Assembly (NCBI RefSeq): GCF_025964975.1
Contig: NZ_JAOPXV010000023.1
Span: 1 to 33,664 of the forward strand
Length of the DNA: 33,664 nt
Direction: 5' to 3'
Origin: Nocardioides sp.
Lineage (GTDB): Bacteria; Actinomycetota; Actinomycetes; Propionibacteriales; Nocardioidaceae
Shown: in pieces, positions 24,348 through 32,016 of the stretch
Numbering within the stretch: position 1 is the first letter of the stretch
How the letters are laid out: each line of letters opens with the position of its first letter
Notes under the pieces: model-generated
Seen by the model: the letters and a program-made list of their open reading frames with translations, nothing else
Databases searched by the model: none
What the model was told of the DNA's origin: nothing
Program-made: the position numbers and the translations under genes

Positions 24348-25571
24348 ATGGCCCTGCGCATCGTCGCGAGCAGGCCCGACCCGGCGATCGTCACCTTGCC
24401 GTGGTCGACGCCGCTCGAGGAGTGGACCGACGACCACGTCGTCCCGCTGCCCCGCGGGCTGAGCCGGCACATCGTGCGGATCGTGCGGTTGGGCCAGCGC
24501 ACGTACGCCGTGAAGGAGACCCAGGAGGACATTGCGTTCCGGGAATACCGCCTCCTGCGCAACCTGCAGCGCGAAGGCATGCCCACCGTCGTCCCGCAGG
24601 GCGTCGTCACCGGGCGCACCGACGCCGACGGGGAGGAGCTGAACGCGGCGCTGCTCACCGAGCACCTCCGGTTCTCCCTGCCCTATCGGAGCCTGTTCGC
24701 CCACGGGATGACGGCCGACAACCTCCCGAGCCTGGTCGACGCGATCGTGGTCCTGCTCGTGCGGCTCCACCTGGCGGGCTTCTACTGGGGCGACGTCTCG
24801 CTGAGCAACGTCCTGTTCCGTCGCAGCGCGGGCCAGTTCGCGGCCTACCTCGTCGACGCCGAGACCGGGGCGCACCACGACACGGTCAGCGACCGGATGC
24901 GCGACTACGACCTCACGGTCGGCAGCGAGAACATCTTCGCCGAGCTGATGGACCTCCAGGCGAGCGGAGCGGTGGGCACCGACGTCGACGCACTGGCGAT
25001 CATCGCCCGCCTGCGGGAGCAGTACGAGAAGCTCTGGCACGAGCTGACCCGCACGGAGGAGTTCAACGCCGAGGAGATGTGGCGCATCGAGGAGCGCATC
25101 GAGCGGCTCAACCAGCTCGGCTTCGACGTCGACGAGCTCGACATCATCACCGACTTCGACGGCGACCGGATCCGGATCCAGCCCAAGGTCGTGGAGCTCG
25201 GACACCACCGACGCGAGCTGCAGGCGCTGACCGGGATGACCGTGGAGGACAACCAGGCTCGGCGTCTCCTCAACGACCTCGCCGCCTTCACCGCGCACCA
25301 CGACCTCGGGCGCGAGGACCGCCATCTCGTCGCCAACAAGTGGCTGACCGAGATCTATGAGCCGATCATGGCGATGATTCCCTCCGAGGCGCGAGGCAAG
25401 CTCGAGCCGGCCGAGGTCTTCCACGAGATCCTCGTCCACCGGTGGTACCTCTCGGAGCAGGCCGGACACGAGATCGGCATCTTCGAGACTGCCCGCAGCT
25501 ACATCGACACCGTGCTGACCAGCAAGCCCGACGAGGCGATCACCGCCGACGACGAGGTCGACCCGGACTGA
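24348..25571 (+). CDS. DUF4032 protein with kinase-like core
   Basis: 407 aa. The N-terminal half looks like a lipopolysaccharide-kinase/protein-kinase fold: TYAVKETQEDIAFREYRLL has the ATP lysine and helix-C glutamate, FYWGDVSLSNVLFR (about residues 145-158) matches the catalytic loop D-x4-N, and YLVDAETGAHHD takes the place of the DFG metal site. The C-terminal half (about 190-400) is the helical DUF4032 region, including WRIEERIERLNQLGFDVDEL and HHRRELQALTGM. These proteins are conserved in actinomycetes and their substrate is unknown. ATG at 24348 with a leaderless-type -10. It is the last gene before the accessory region. Confidence 0.85.
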   Translation: MALRIVASRPDPAIVTLPWSTPLEEWTDDHVVPLPRGLSRHIVRIVRLGQRTYAVKETQEDIAFREYRLLRNLQREGMPTVVPQGVVTGRTDADGEELNAALLTEHLRFSLPYRSLFAHGMTADNLPSLVDAIVVLLVRLHLAGFYWGDVSLSNVLFRRSAGQFAAYLVDAETGAHHDTVSDRMRDYDLTVGSENIFAELMDLQASGAVGTDVDALAIIARLREQYEKLWHELTRTEEFNAEEMWRIEERIERLNQLGFDVDELDIITDFDGDRIRIQPKVVELGHHRRELQALTGMTVEDNQARRLLNDLAAFTAHHDLGREDRHLVANKWLTEIYEPIMAMIPSEARGKLEPAEVFHEILVHRWYLSEQAGHEIGIFETARSYIDTVLTSKPDEAITADDEVDPD

Positions 25572-25934
25572 GCGGGCGCTCGGCACGTCGACGTTCCAGA
25601 GTCCCCACATCCCGATCCCCCTGCGGGACAACGACGGCTGGCTTCCCAGGCTGGCAGACGTCGCCATCTCGGGTTCCCTCTCGGGAACTGCCCCAAGACC
25701 TGCGTCTTTCTGCCGCACGTGATTGTCCGACGGGTGGCGAGCGCATTCCGTGCCGCGCTTTTGAATGACCACCAGACTCCGGGGCCGGCAGCGAGGCCGG
25801 CCACCTCTGCTGGCATGTCACTGGCGAATCCGTGGGATGCTCGACATCCAACGGTGCCTTGGATCCTTGCCAAGTTGCGGCGCGGACCAGGCTAGTGGTG
25901 GCACCGCGCTCGGCCTCACGGGGAAGCAGGATGG
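25572..25934. other. 363-bp gap without a supported gene, left edge of the accessory region
   Basis: No open frame on either strand has family features. A 6-bp hairpin GTTCCC-TCTC-GGGAAC lies at 25673-25688 and a 5-bp one, CTTGG/CCAAG, at 25858-25874; neither has a T-tract. The Shine-Dalgarno for the next gene is at the right end. The gene content changes across this gap, so it may hold an insertion boundary, but I see no direct repeat that proves it. Confidence 0.4.
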
Positions 25935-27437
25935 ATGGGGCAGGATCGCTGGGCGCAGTCACTGTCGAGGATCGATCGCAGATGGCTCGTGGTCGGTTCA
26001 GGGGTGATTGCGCTCCTGGCCTGGCTCCCCACGTGGTGGTTACCTGCCTCGGCGGACGAGTCGGGGTTCTTGATGGTCGCGTCACAGTGGCACGAGGGGA
26101 CGTCGCTGTACGGAGACTACTGGGTCGATCGACCTCCGCTGCTGATCATCTTGTACGCCACGGCGGACGCCGCGGGCGGGCTCGGGGCGCTTCGAGTCCT
26201 GGGGTGCCTGGCCGTGTTCGTCTCGGTGATCCTGGCAGGTCTGATCGGCCGACTTGCCTCACCGGCTCCTGGCGCGCCACTCGCAGCGGCTGCCACGGCG
26301 ACCGTGTTCATGGGGAGCCCGCTCTTCGGCCGAGGCGTGGTCAACGGCGAGGTCCTTGCGCTGCCGTTCGTGCTGGCCGGCGTAGCGGCTCTGCTTGCAG
26401 CGCGAGGAGAGGCCCGTGCAGGCCGGAGCGCAGTCTTGTGGGCCGCCGCGGGCGCGGCCGCGGCGTCAGCCGCCCTGATCAAGCAGAACTTCCTGGACGT
26501 GTTCTTCGTCGCCGCGGTGATGCTGGCGCTGCCGGTCGTGGGCGTGCTGCGGGCGCGCGTGGGCGCGGCATTCGTCCTCGGTGCCGGTCTTGTGCTCGCG
26601 TTAGTCCTGTTGGTCGCCTCTTCCCGGGGGACGACCCCAGCCGAGCTGTGGGTGGCTGTGGTGACCTTCCGGATCGATGCCAATCAGATGATCGGTTCAT
26701 CGGCCAGTTCGGCCACACCTTTGCGGGCCGCCCGTCTGGGGCTCGTGCTGGTCCTGAGTGGCGCCGTGCCCCTGCTGGTCCTGGCCGCGCGCCGGCTCGT
26801 GCGGTCAGCGGCAACCGACGGCCTCGACATCCGGATCGCGGCCGCCATCCTGGTCGCCTGGGAAGTATTGTCCGTCGCACTGGGCGGCAGCTATTGGTTG
26901 CACTACCTGATGGGACTCGTGCCTGGACTTGTCCTGGTGGCCGCACTGGTCACCGTCAGCTCACCGATCGGGTCGGCCGTGTGGCAGCGCACAAGCACCC
27001 GACTCCTGACCTATTCCGCGGTGGTGTCCCTGGGTTCGCTCTTCTGGGTCGCCATATTCCCCGCCCCGACCCATGAGGACGTCTCCGCCTACCTGACGGC
27101 ACATGGAAGGACCGGGGACACGGCTGTGGTGGCGTTCGGGAAGCCGGACATCTTGTACGGCGCAGGGATGAGCAGCCCCTATCCGATGCTGTGGAGCCTC
27201 CCGGTGCGCGTCCTTGATCCGCAGCTTCACCAGCTGGCCCGTCTGCTCGGCTCGCACGCCCGCCCCACCTGGCTGATCACCAGCCGCCTCGGCCTCGCCG
27301 GCTGGGGTCTTGATCCTTCCGGCTCGGCCCTGACCGAGTTCGCCGACAACTACCAGCGCGTGGCCGAGTTCGAAGGCCTCGTGGTCTATCGGACGCGGGT
27401 ACGACAGTCTGACTCAGTGCCCGAGAGTCCCGCGTGA
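25935..27437 (+). CDS. GT-C membrane glycosyltransferase (GT39/ArnT-like)
   Basis: 500 aa with about 10-12 membrane helices. After the first helix comes SADESGFLMVASQWHEGTSL, where the Asp-Glu pair is the expected catalytic acid of GT-C enzymes. Next is YGDYWVDRPPLLIILY (about residues 58-73), the hallmark of ArnT/PMT-type mannosyl- and aminoarabinosyl-transferases that use polyprenyl-phosphate sugars on the outer face of the membrane. A soluble C-terminal part begins after about residue 375. GGGAAGCAGG upstream is the Shine-Dalgarno that favours the ATG at 25935. Its stop overlaps the next gene (GTGA), so the two act together, probably on lipid-linked or cell-surface glycans. Sugar and acceptor unknown. 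Confidence 0.82.
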   Translation: MGQDRWAQSLSRIDRRWLVVGSGVIALLAWLPTWWLPASADESGFLMVASQWHEGTSLYGDYWVDRPPLLIILYATADAAGGLGALRVLGCLAVFVSVILAGLIGRLASPAPGAPLAAAATATVFMGSPLFGRGVVNGEVLALPFVLAGVAALLAARGEARAGRSAVLWAAAGAAAASAALIKQNFLDVFFVAAVMLALPVVGVLRARVGAAFVLGAGLVLALVLLVASSRGTTPAELWVAVVTFRIDANQMIGSSASSATPLRAARLGLVLVLSGAVPLLVLAARRLVRSAATDGLDIRIAAAILVAWEVLSVALGGSYWLHYLMGLVPGLVLVAALVTVSSPIGSAVWQRTSTRLLTYSAVVSLGSLFWVAIFPAPTHEDVSAYLTAHGRTGDTAVVAFGKPDILYGAGMSSPYPMLWSLPVRVLDPQLHQLARLLGSHARPTWLITSRLGLAGWGLDPSGSALTEFADNYQRVAEFEGLVVYRTRVRQSDSVPESPA

Positions 27438-28478
27438 CCCAGTTGCTCACGACCGAGCAGGACGAGCAGCAACCGAGCAGGCTCCGGGTGGCCTGGCTCG
27501 TCCGCCTGGGCGGAGTCATCGTCTTCCTCGCGGCCCTCTCGACGTGGGTTGCTGTGATGGGGATGCCCAAGCAGACCGCACTTGTCGTCGGATGGATCTG
27601 GTTGGCGGTCATCGCGTGGGACGTTCGACGGCCGTGGCGCGAGCACCTGTCCTTCCTGCTCGACTGGTGGATCCCTCTGGCGCTCCTGACTGTCTACTGT
27701 CTACCTCTACAGCCGTGGACTCTCCGAGGACCTGGCGTTCGTCGCCGTCCACGTCACCGAGCCGATAGCCATCGACAGGTGGCTCTTCGGGGGCACCCTC
27801 CCCACGGAGTGGCTGCAAGCTCACCTGTGTGGTGTCCCGTGCGAGCGCTCGCAGCCGCCGCGGTGGTACGACGTAGCACTGACCACCGTCTACTACTCGC
27901 ACTTCGTGGTCGCCCTCGGAACAGGCGGCGTCCTGTGGGTTCGCAGCCGGACTCAATGGATCCACTACATGCGTCTATATGTCTCGTTGTCAGCCTTCGC
28001 GCTCGTCGTCTACGTTCTCTACCCCATGGCGCCGCCCTGGATGGCTGCCCGGGATGGCTACATCTCGCCGGCGGTCCATCGGATCACCGGGCGTGGTTGG
28101 TACGACCTCGGTCAGTCCCACGGTTCCGGCGGGGCTCACGAGCAGATCTCTGCTGTCGGCAACCAAGTGGCGGCGATGCCGTCCTTGCACGCAGCGCTGG
28201 CCCTGTTCGTGGCTGTCTACGCACTAAGGCACCTGCGTACACGATGGCGTTGGACGCTGCCGCTCTATCCGCTCACCATGTCGTTCATGCTGGTCTACTA
28301 CGCCGAGCACTACGTCGTGGACGTCCTTGCCGGATACGCAGCTGTTGCCCTCGTCATGTCCGGATGGGCCCGGTGGGATCGACGTCAGCGGCACCGAGGC
28401 GCCGGTCAGCAAGCAGGCGGTACGCAGCAGCCGTCCCGACGGGCGTGCATGACGAGCTCAACCGGAGTTTCTGCGTAG
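27434..28478 (+). pseudogene. PAP2-family membrane phosphatase, frameshifted by a 7-bp tandem duplication
   Basis: Frame 1 from the GTG at 27434 runs through membrane helices to DWWIPLALLTVY, then derails. The continuation is in another frame from about 27708: YSRGLSEDLAFVAVHVTEP, then YYSHFVVALGTGG, YPMAPPW, AMPSLHAALALF and YYAEHYVVDVLAGY, ending at 28478. PSLH and the later H-x3-D are PAP2 catalytic motifs, of the inositol-phosphorylceramide-synthase-like branch. Together about 345 residues, five to six helices. Removing one copy of the tandem ACTGTCT (27689-27702) restores one open frame reading LLTVYLYSRGLSE. As read, the protein is cut before its catalytic motifs. It overlaps the glycosyltransferase gene by 4 bp. 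Confidence 0.85.
27689..27702 (+). repeat. Tandem heptamer (ACTGTCT)x2 that breaks the PAP2 gene
   Basis: Two perfect copies, 27689-27695 and 27696-27702. Seven bases shift the frame by one, and losing a copy would restore the gene exactly. Replication slippage is the likely cause. Confidence 0.9.
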
Positions 28479-28499
28479 GCTGGGTCCAACACGCGAACG

Positions 28500-28648
28500 A
28501 TGAACGCGACCATCGCTCACGATCTCGTCATCAGCGTCAAGACGGTGCGCGAAATGACGTGTCCAACATCTTCACCAAGTTGCAGGTCCCCGACAGGTCT
28601 GCAGCCATCGTGAAGGCCCGAGAAGCCAGCCTCGCCCGCGAGTCCTGA
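28500..28648 (+). pseudogene. LuxR-type helix-turn-helix remnant
   Basis: ATGAACGCG at 28500 reads NATIAHDLVISVKTVR, and after a frameshift near 28548-28556 another frame reads VSNIFTKLQVPDRSAAIVKA with a stop at 28648. Joined, this is the C-terminal GerE/LuxR DNA-binding domain (the usual ...ISVKTVRNHVSNIFTKL... pattern). The receiver or sensor half is missing and the gap of 8 nt between frames does not keep phase. It is a fragment left behind 21 bp after the PAP2 gene, not a working regulator. Confidence 0.8.
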
Positions 28649-28703
28649 TCTGCGGCGAAGTCCGATCGGCTGCTCAAGCCCTGGCAGTCCACCTGCGACG
28701 CTC

Positions 28704-29144
28704 CTATGCTTCGTCGAGGAGCTGACGCCCCGCTTTCGAGGAGTCGGTAGTGGTCGCGGGCGACGTGGCGGGCAAGGCAGCAACGCCACCACGGTGCTGG
28801 TTGTCCCGATGTCCCAGGAGGCGTGTGAGGTCGGCATGCTCCTCGACCTGCAGGGCCGTGAGGGCGTCCAGCGGGACGCCGCCGCGCCGCTTGGCGATCA
28901 TGGACTGGCGCAGCGTCTCCTTCAGGCCGGTCGCCATGAGTGCCATCCCGGTGGTGTGGCCCGCCATTGCCCTGACGTCCCATCCGGGACAGTCGGTGGC
29001 CTTGTTCCAGTCCTCGGGCCGCAGTGAGCGCAGCAGGTCGAGGAAACGCTCGTACTCAGTCTCCGCCAGCCGCATCGCCACCTCGCGGTCCATCCTGGGC
29101 CGCCGTGGGCCAGTCTCGGCGTGGGGGTGGTCGGTGGTGTTCAT
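28704..29144 (-). CDS. Truncated maleylpyruvate-isomerase-family (mycothiol-dependent) protein
   Basis: 146 aa from the ATG at 29144, with Shine-Dalgarno AAGGAAG about 9 nt upstream. Residues 20-60 carry DREVAMRLAETEYERFLDLL and DCPGWDVRAMAGHTTGMAL, the DinB-like N-terminal helix bundle with its metal-binding His. The family signature holds up to ALTALQVEEHADLT (about residue 108), then changes to RLLGHRDNQHRGGVAAL and an unrelated tail. Full-length members have about 200-260 residues, so the second half, with further metal ligands, is lost. The ATG overlaps the TetR stop by 4 bp, so the two were an operon. Activity is doubtful; it may be a pseudogene. Confidence 0.75.
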   Translation of the reverse strand: MNTTDHPHAETGPRRPRMDREVAMRLAETEYERFLDLLRSLRPEDWNKATDCPGWDVRAMAGHTTGMALMATGLKETLRQSMIAKRRGGVPLDALTALQVEEHADLTRLLGHRDNQHRGGVAALPATSPATTTDSSKAGRQLLDEA

Positions 29145-29731
29145 GGGGTCTTCTTCCTTCGTGTCGTGTCGGGTCCGACTTCGCTGAGGAACATGTCGAC
29201 AGCTCGGGGGACGAGCCGACGCCAGCGCTCGCCCCCGGGGTCGTTGGCGTTCTGCTGGCTGGCCAGACCTGCGAGGATCGCGGTCCACAGGTCTGAGGCG
29301 TCGGGGTCGGTGACGCCTGAGCGGTCCAGGAGGTGGTGCAGTCGCTCGATGGTCTGCACGGCGAACGCGTAGGACTCGGCGCTCGGCGTGAAGCCGGGGA
29401 TCGGACGCTGGTTCATCAGTGCGTTCCGCTCCGGGTCCGCCGCCATCGCGTCGAGCCAGGTCGTCGCGACCGCCAGCAACGCCGTGCGCGGGTCATCGGG
29501 GAGGCCGGACTCTTTCGCCGCTGCGGTTGCGTCGAACTCCGCCCATGCCTGGCCGAACATCGCACCGATGATCGTGAGCTTGGAGTCGAAGTGTCCATAC
29601 AGCGAGGGCGCGCGCATGCCTACTCGCTCCGCGACACTCCGCTGGGTGAGTCCCGACCAGCCCAACTCACGCACCACCGACCACGCAGCGTCGAGGATCT
29701 CGTTCCGCGTGCCTTGACGACGACGCGTCAT
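29141..29731 (-). CDS. TetR-family transcriptional regulator
   Basis: 196 aa from the ATG at 29731 (MTRRRQGTRNEILDAAW); an in-frame ATG at 29758 lies inside the operator and would add nine residues. The N-terminal HTH is clear: LTQRSVAERVGMRAPSLYGHF (about residues 30-50, quoted in part as SVAERVGMRAPSLYGHF). The C-terminal ligand domain has VAWE-like helices with LLAVATTWLDAMAADPERNAL. A 13-bp palindrome overlaps its 5' end, so autoregulation is likely. It controls at least the overlapping isomerase-like gene. Confidence 0.88.
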   Translation of the reverse strand: MTRRRQGTRNEILDAAWSVVRELGWSGLTQRSVAERVGMRAPSLYGHFDSKLTIIGAMFGQAWAEFDATAAAKESGLPDDPRTALLAVATTWLDAMAADPERNALMNQRPIPGFTPSAESYAFAVQTIERLHHLLDRSGVTDPDASDLWTAILAGLASQQNANDPGGERWRRLVPRAVDMFLSEVGPDTTRRKKTP

Positions 29732-29751
29732 CCTATCGTCGTTCGGTTCTC

Positions 29752-29764
29752 CTAACATAGTTAG
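29752..29764. promoter_or_regulatory. 13-bp palindrome, probable TetR operator
   Basis: CTAACATAGTTAG is symmetric about its central base (CTAAC-ATA-GTTAG) and sits just upstream of the TetR start at 29731, in a position to cover its promoter. Confidence 0.5.
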
Positions 29765-29774
29765 AGCGTGGACG

Positions 29775-29792
29775 TGATGATGATTCTCATCA
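29775..29792. promoter_or_regulatory. Zur-box-like palindrome
   Basis: TGATGATGATTCTCA (29775-29789) matches the actinobacterial Zur box TGAAAATGATTTTCA at 12 of 15 positions, and TGATGA-TTC-TCATCA (29778-29792) is a perfect palindrome with 6-bp arms. The gene expected beside it, a zinc transporter or alternative ribosomal protein, is absent; an IS3 remnant lies there instead. Confidence 0.35.
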
Positions 29793-29873
29793 AGGGGGGA
29801 ACCCGGATTTGGTGTGGACCACCTGGTTGTCAATCCGCCGGCGATCCGCGCATCAGCTGACAAACCGATCGCT

Positions 29874-30358
29874 ATGTGGGACCGCGATCGACACGGCCAG
29901 CCCATCGAGCCGGGCACTCTGGTCTGCCACTCTGATGCTGGCAGCCCGCCCAGTACACCTCACTGCGCTACACCGAGCACCTCGCACTCGAGGCCATCGC
30001 ACCCTCGATCGGCACCGTAGGAGACGCCTACGACAACGGGCTGATGGAATCGTTCATCAGCCTGTACAAGACCGAGGCCATCGCCACGAACGTCTTCCAC
30101 GTTGGACCTGTGAAGACTCTCCTCGACGTCGAGTACGCCACCGCCTGCTGGGTCGACTGGTGGAACCACCGCCGCCTGCACTCCAGCACCGGCCAGATCC
30201 CACCAGCCGAGCACGAGCAGAACTACTACGCTGCCCTCAACCGAGAGGCGCACCCCGTAGAGGAACGGCAGAGAACCCGTGACGGTTCACAGTCACACCG
30301 GGCCCGAACCTTCAGTCCTGTGGGCGTCAGCGACGAGGTGCTGGTAGATGCTGTCTGA
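29874..30358 (+). pseudogene. IS3-family transposase (OrfB, integrase core) remnant
   Basis: The first frame reads MWDRDRHGQPIEPGTLVCHS and DAGS, then a 5-nt insertion (CCGCC, 29946-29950) shifts the frame, which continues QYTSLRYTEHLALEAIAPSI, GTVGDAYDNGLMESFISLYK, TACWVDWWNHRRLHSS. The second Asp (CHSDAG) and the Glu (GLMESFISLYKTE) of the DDE triad are there, but the first Asp, OrfA and the N-terminal half are missing. No terminal inverted repeats are found. It is a dead fragment of an insertion sequence and evidence that the region took in mobile DNA. Confidence 0.88.
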
Positions 30359-30519
30359 GTTCCGTCGCTTGGGGCACCGGACCGCTTGCTGCGGCTTCGT
30401 GCCAGCGGCGTTTGCCTCGGTAGCAGTGACGTCCTCGGTATCGAGGCGCAACTGGGTGACGGCGGCGATATGGATGATGTGGTCGAGCCGACCTGTTCCC
30501 GGCTCGGCACAGACATCCG

Positions 30520-31851
30520 TCAGGACGGGAGGTCGACGGTGAAGTGGGTGCCGGTGAATCCACTGCGCCACTCGGTGACTTCTGGTCCGACGGCGGCGGC
30601 GGACTCCGGACCAGCGAGTCCGCGGGCGATGAACGACGCGAGGGTCGGCATGTCGTCGACCTTCATCCCGAGCCGAGCCAACTCGGGGGTGCCGATGCGA
30701 AGGCCGTTGAGGTCTCCGTCGATGGGGATGGTCGGTAGACCGATGCCGCAGGCCAGGAGATGGGCCGCCCGGAGGTCCCGAGCGGCCCTCTGGCCGCCGC
30801 CATACCGGTGGGCGAGGATGGCGAACTGGTGTGACGTCGTGACCCCGCGGTCGGCGGCAAAGAGTGGGACGTCGAGCGTGCTGAGGCTCCCGGCGAGGGC
30901 CTGCGCCAAGTCGACCATCCGCGCCGCGTAGGCCGATCCGGCAATTTCCCAGTCCGCCAGAGTGACCGCAAGCGCTGCCGTCTTGCCAGCGTCGAAGTTC
31001 GCGGTCAGCCCGGGGTAGGCAATGGCCTCGAGCCGCTCGGCGAGCGTGGCGTCGTTGGTGACGACGAGCCCGCTGGGCGGTCCGCCGAGGCTCTTGTAGG
31101 TGCTCATCGTCATGACGTGCGCGCCTTCGGCGAGCGGGTTGGGCCACGCCCCGCCGGCGAACATCCCGCACTGGTGGGCGGCATCGAAGAGGACGAGAGC
31201 CCCCACCTCGTCGGCGACCTCGCGGATCGCCGCGACCGGGTGCGGGAACAGGTTGAGGCTGCCGCCGATGGTGATGAGGCGGGGTCGCGTGCCGTGTGCG
31301 AGTGCCCGGAGGGCGTCGACATCGACGGTGTAGCCGTCGACGTCGACGGGAGCCTCGACGGTCGTCAGTCCATAGAGCCCAGCGGCACCGCTGAGGTGGT
31401 GCGTCACGTGCCCGCCGATGGCGGCCGGCGGAGCAATGATCGTGTCGCCAGGTCGGCAGGTGGCCATGAACGAGTAGAGGTTGCCGAGTGCACCGGAACC
31501 GACGCGGACCTCGGCGTACGTCGCACCGAAGACGCGACAGGCGGCGTCGGCGGCGAGCACCTCGATCTGCTCAATGGCCTCGAGGCCGGTCTCGTACTTC
31601 TCACCCGGGTAGCCCAACGATGCGCGGGACCCCAAGTTCGCCGAGAGGAGCGCCTCGGCTCGCGGATTCATCACATTGGTCGCCGGGTTGAGGTTGAGGC
31701 AGGTGACGTCGTGGATCCGGTGGTTCTCCTCGGCCAGCCGTTCGATCTCGAACTGAAGGGCACTGCCGGTCAACGCGGTTGACGACACTCCCCGGACACG
31801 GTCGGCCACGGCGACGGGCAACCATGGGCGGGCGGCGACGGTCTGGGTCAC
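30520..31851 (-). CDS. SHMT-like fold-type I PLP enzyme
   Basis: 443 aa, GTG start at 31851 with Shine-Dalgarno AGGAG 7 nt upstream. Family landmarks of serine hydroxymethyltransferase are present but altered: NLNPATNVMNPRAEALL, RASLGYPGEKYETG (the pterin/substrate loop), VGSGALGNLYSF, GGHVTHHLSG, FDAAHQCGMFAGG with the PLP Asp, and Lys253 in MTMSTYKSLGGPPSG, where SHMT normally reads T-T-T-H-K. His next to the lysine is replaced by Tyr, and the arginine that follows is replaced. This suggests a side-branch aldolase or transaldolase (threonine or alpha-methylserine type), not housekeeping GlyA. It is divergent from a PucR-type regulator that probably activates it. Confidence 0.8.
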   Translation of the reverse strand: MTQTVAARPWLPVAVADRVRGVSSTALTGSALQFEIERLAEENHRIHDVTCLNLNPATNVMNPRAEALLSANLGSRASLGYPGEKYETGLEAIEQIEVLAADAACRVFGATYAEVRVGSGALGNLYSFMATCRPGDTIIAPPAAIGGHVTHHLSGAAGLYGLTTVEAPVDVDGYTVDVDALRALAHGTRPRLITIGGSLNLFPHPVAAIREVADEVGALVLFDAAHQCGMFAGGAWPNPLAEGAHVMTMSTYKSLGGPPSGLVVTNDATLAERLEAIAYPGLTANFDAGKTAALAVTLADWEIAGSAYAARMVDLAQALAGSLSTLDVPLFAADRGVTTSHQFAILAHRYGGGQRAARDLRAAHLLACGIGLPTIPIDGDLNGLRIGTPELARLGMKVDDMPTLASFIARGLAGPESAAAVGPEVTEWRSGFTGTHFTVDLPS

Positions 31852-31964
31852 GTCGAGTCTCCTTTTTCGTTCGCGGCGCTGGGGATGTCTGAAACGGGTT
31901 CCCGTCCTCTTCCCACGCTAGACAGCCCGCAGCTTCAGAGTCATCGAGCGGACGGCGCAAGTTC

Positions 31965-31989
31965 AGAGGTTCCTCTCCTACACTTGTAG
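31965..31989. promoter_or_regulatory. Paired small palindromes between the SHMT-like gene and the regulator
   Basis: AGAGG-TT-CCTCT (31965-31976) and CTAC-ACTT-GTAG (31978-31989) are adjacent inverted repeats in the 165-bp divergent gap, 28-52 nt before the regulator start. TACACT inside the second could be its -10 box. Likely regulator binding sites; not proven. Confidence 0.4.
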
Positions 31990-32016
31990 AAACCAACGGG
32001 CACACTGGGAGGCGCC

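Noticed and set aside
25896..25909. GGTGGCACCGCG resembles the T-box core of tRNA-sensing leaders
   Set aside because: No specifier stem, no downstream complement such as CGTCCC, no tRNA-synthetase or amino-acid gene follows, and such strings are common in GC-rich coding-like DNA.
25540..26085. Open frames on the minus strand in the gap after the DUF4032 gene
   Set aside because: No motif, no Shine-Dalgarno, and they run into both flanking plus-strand genes.
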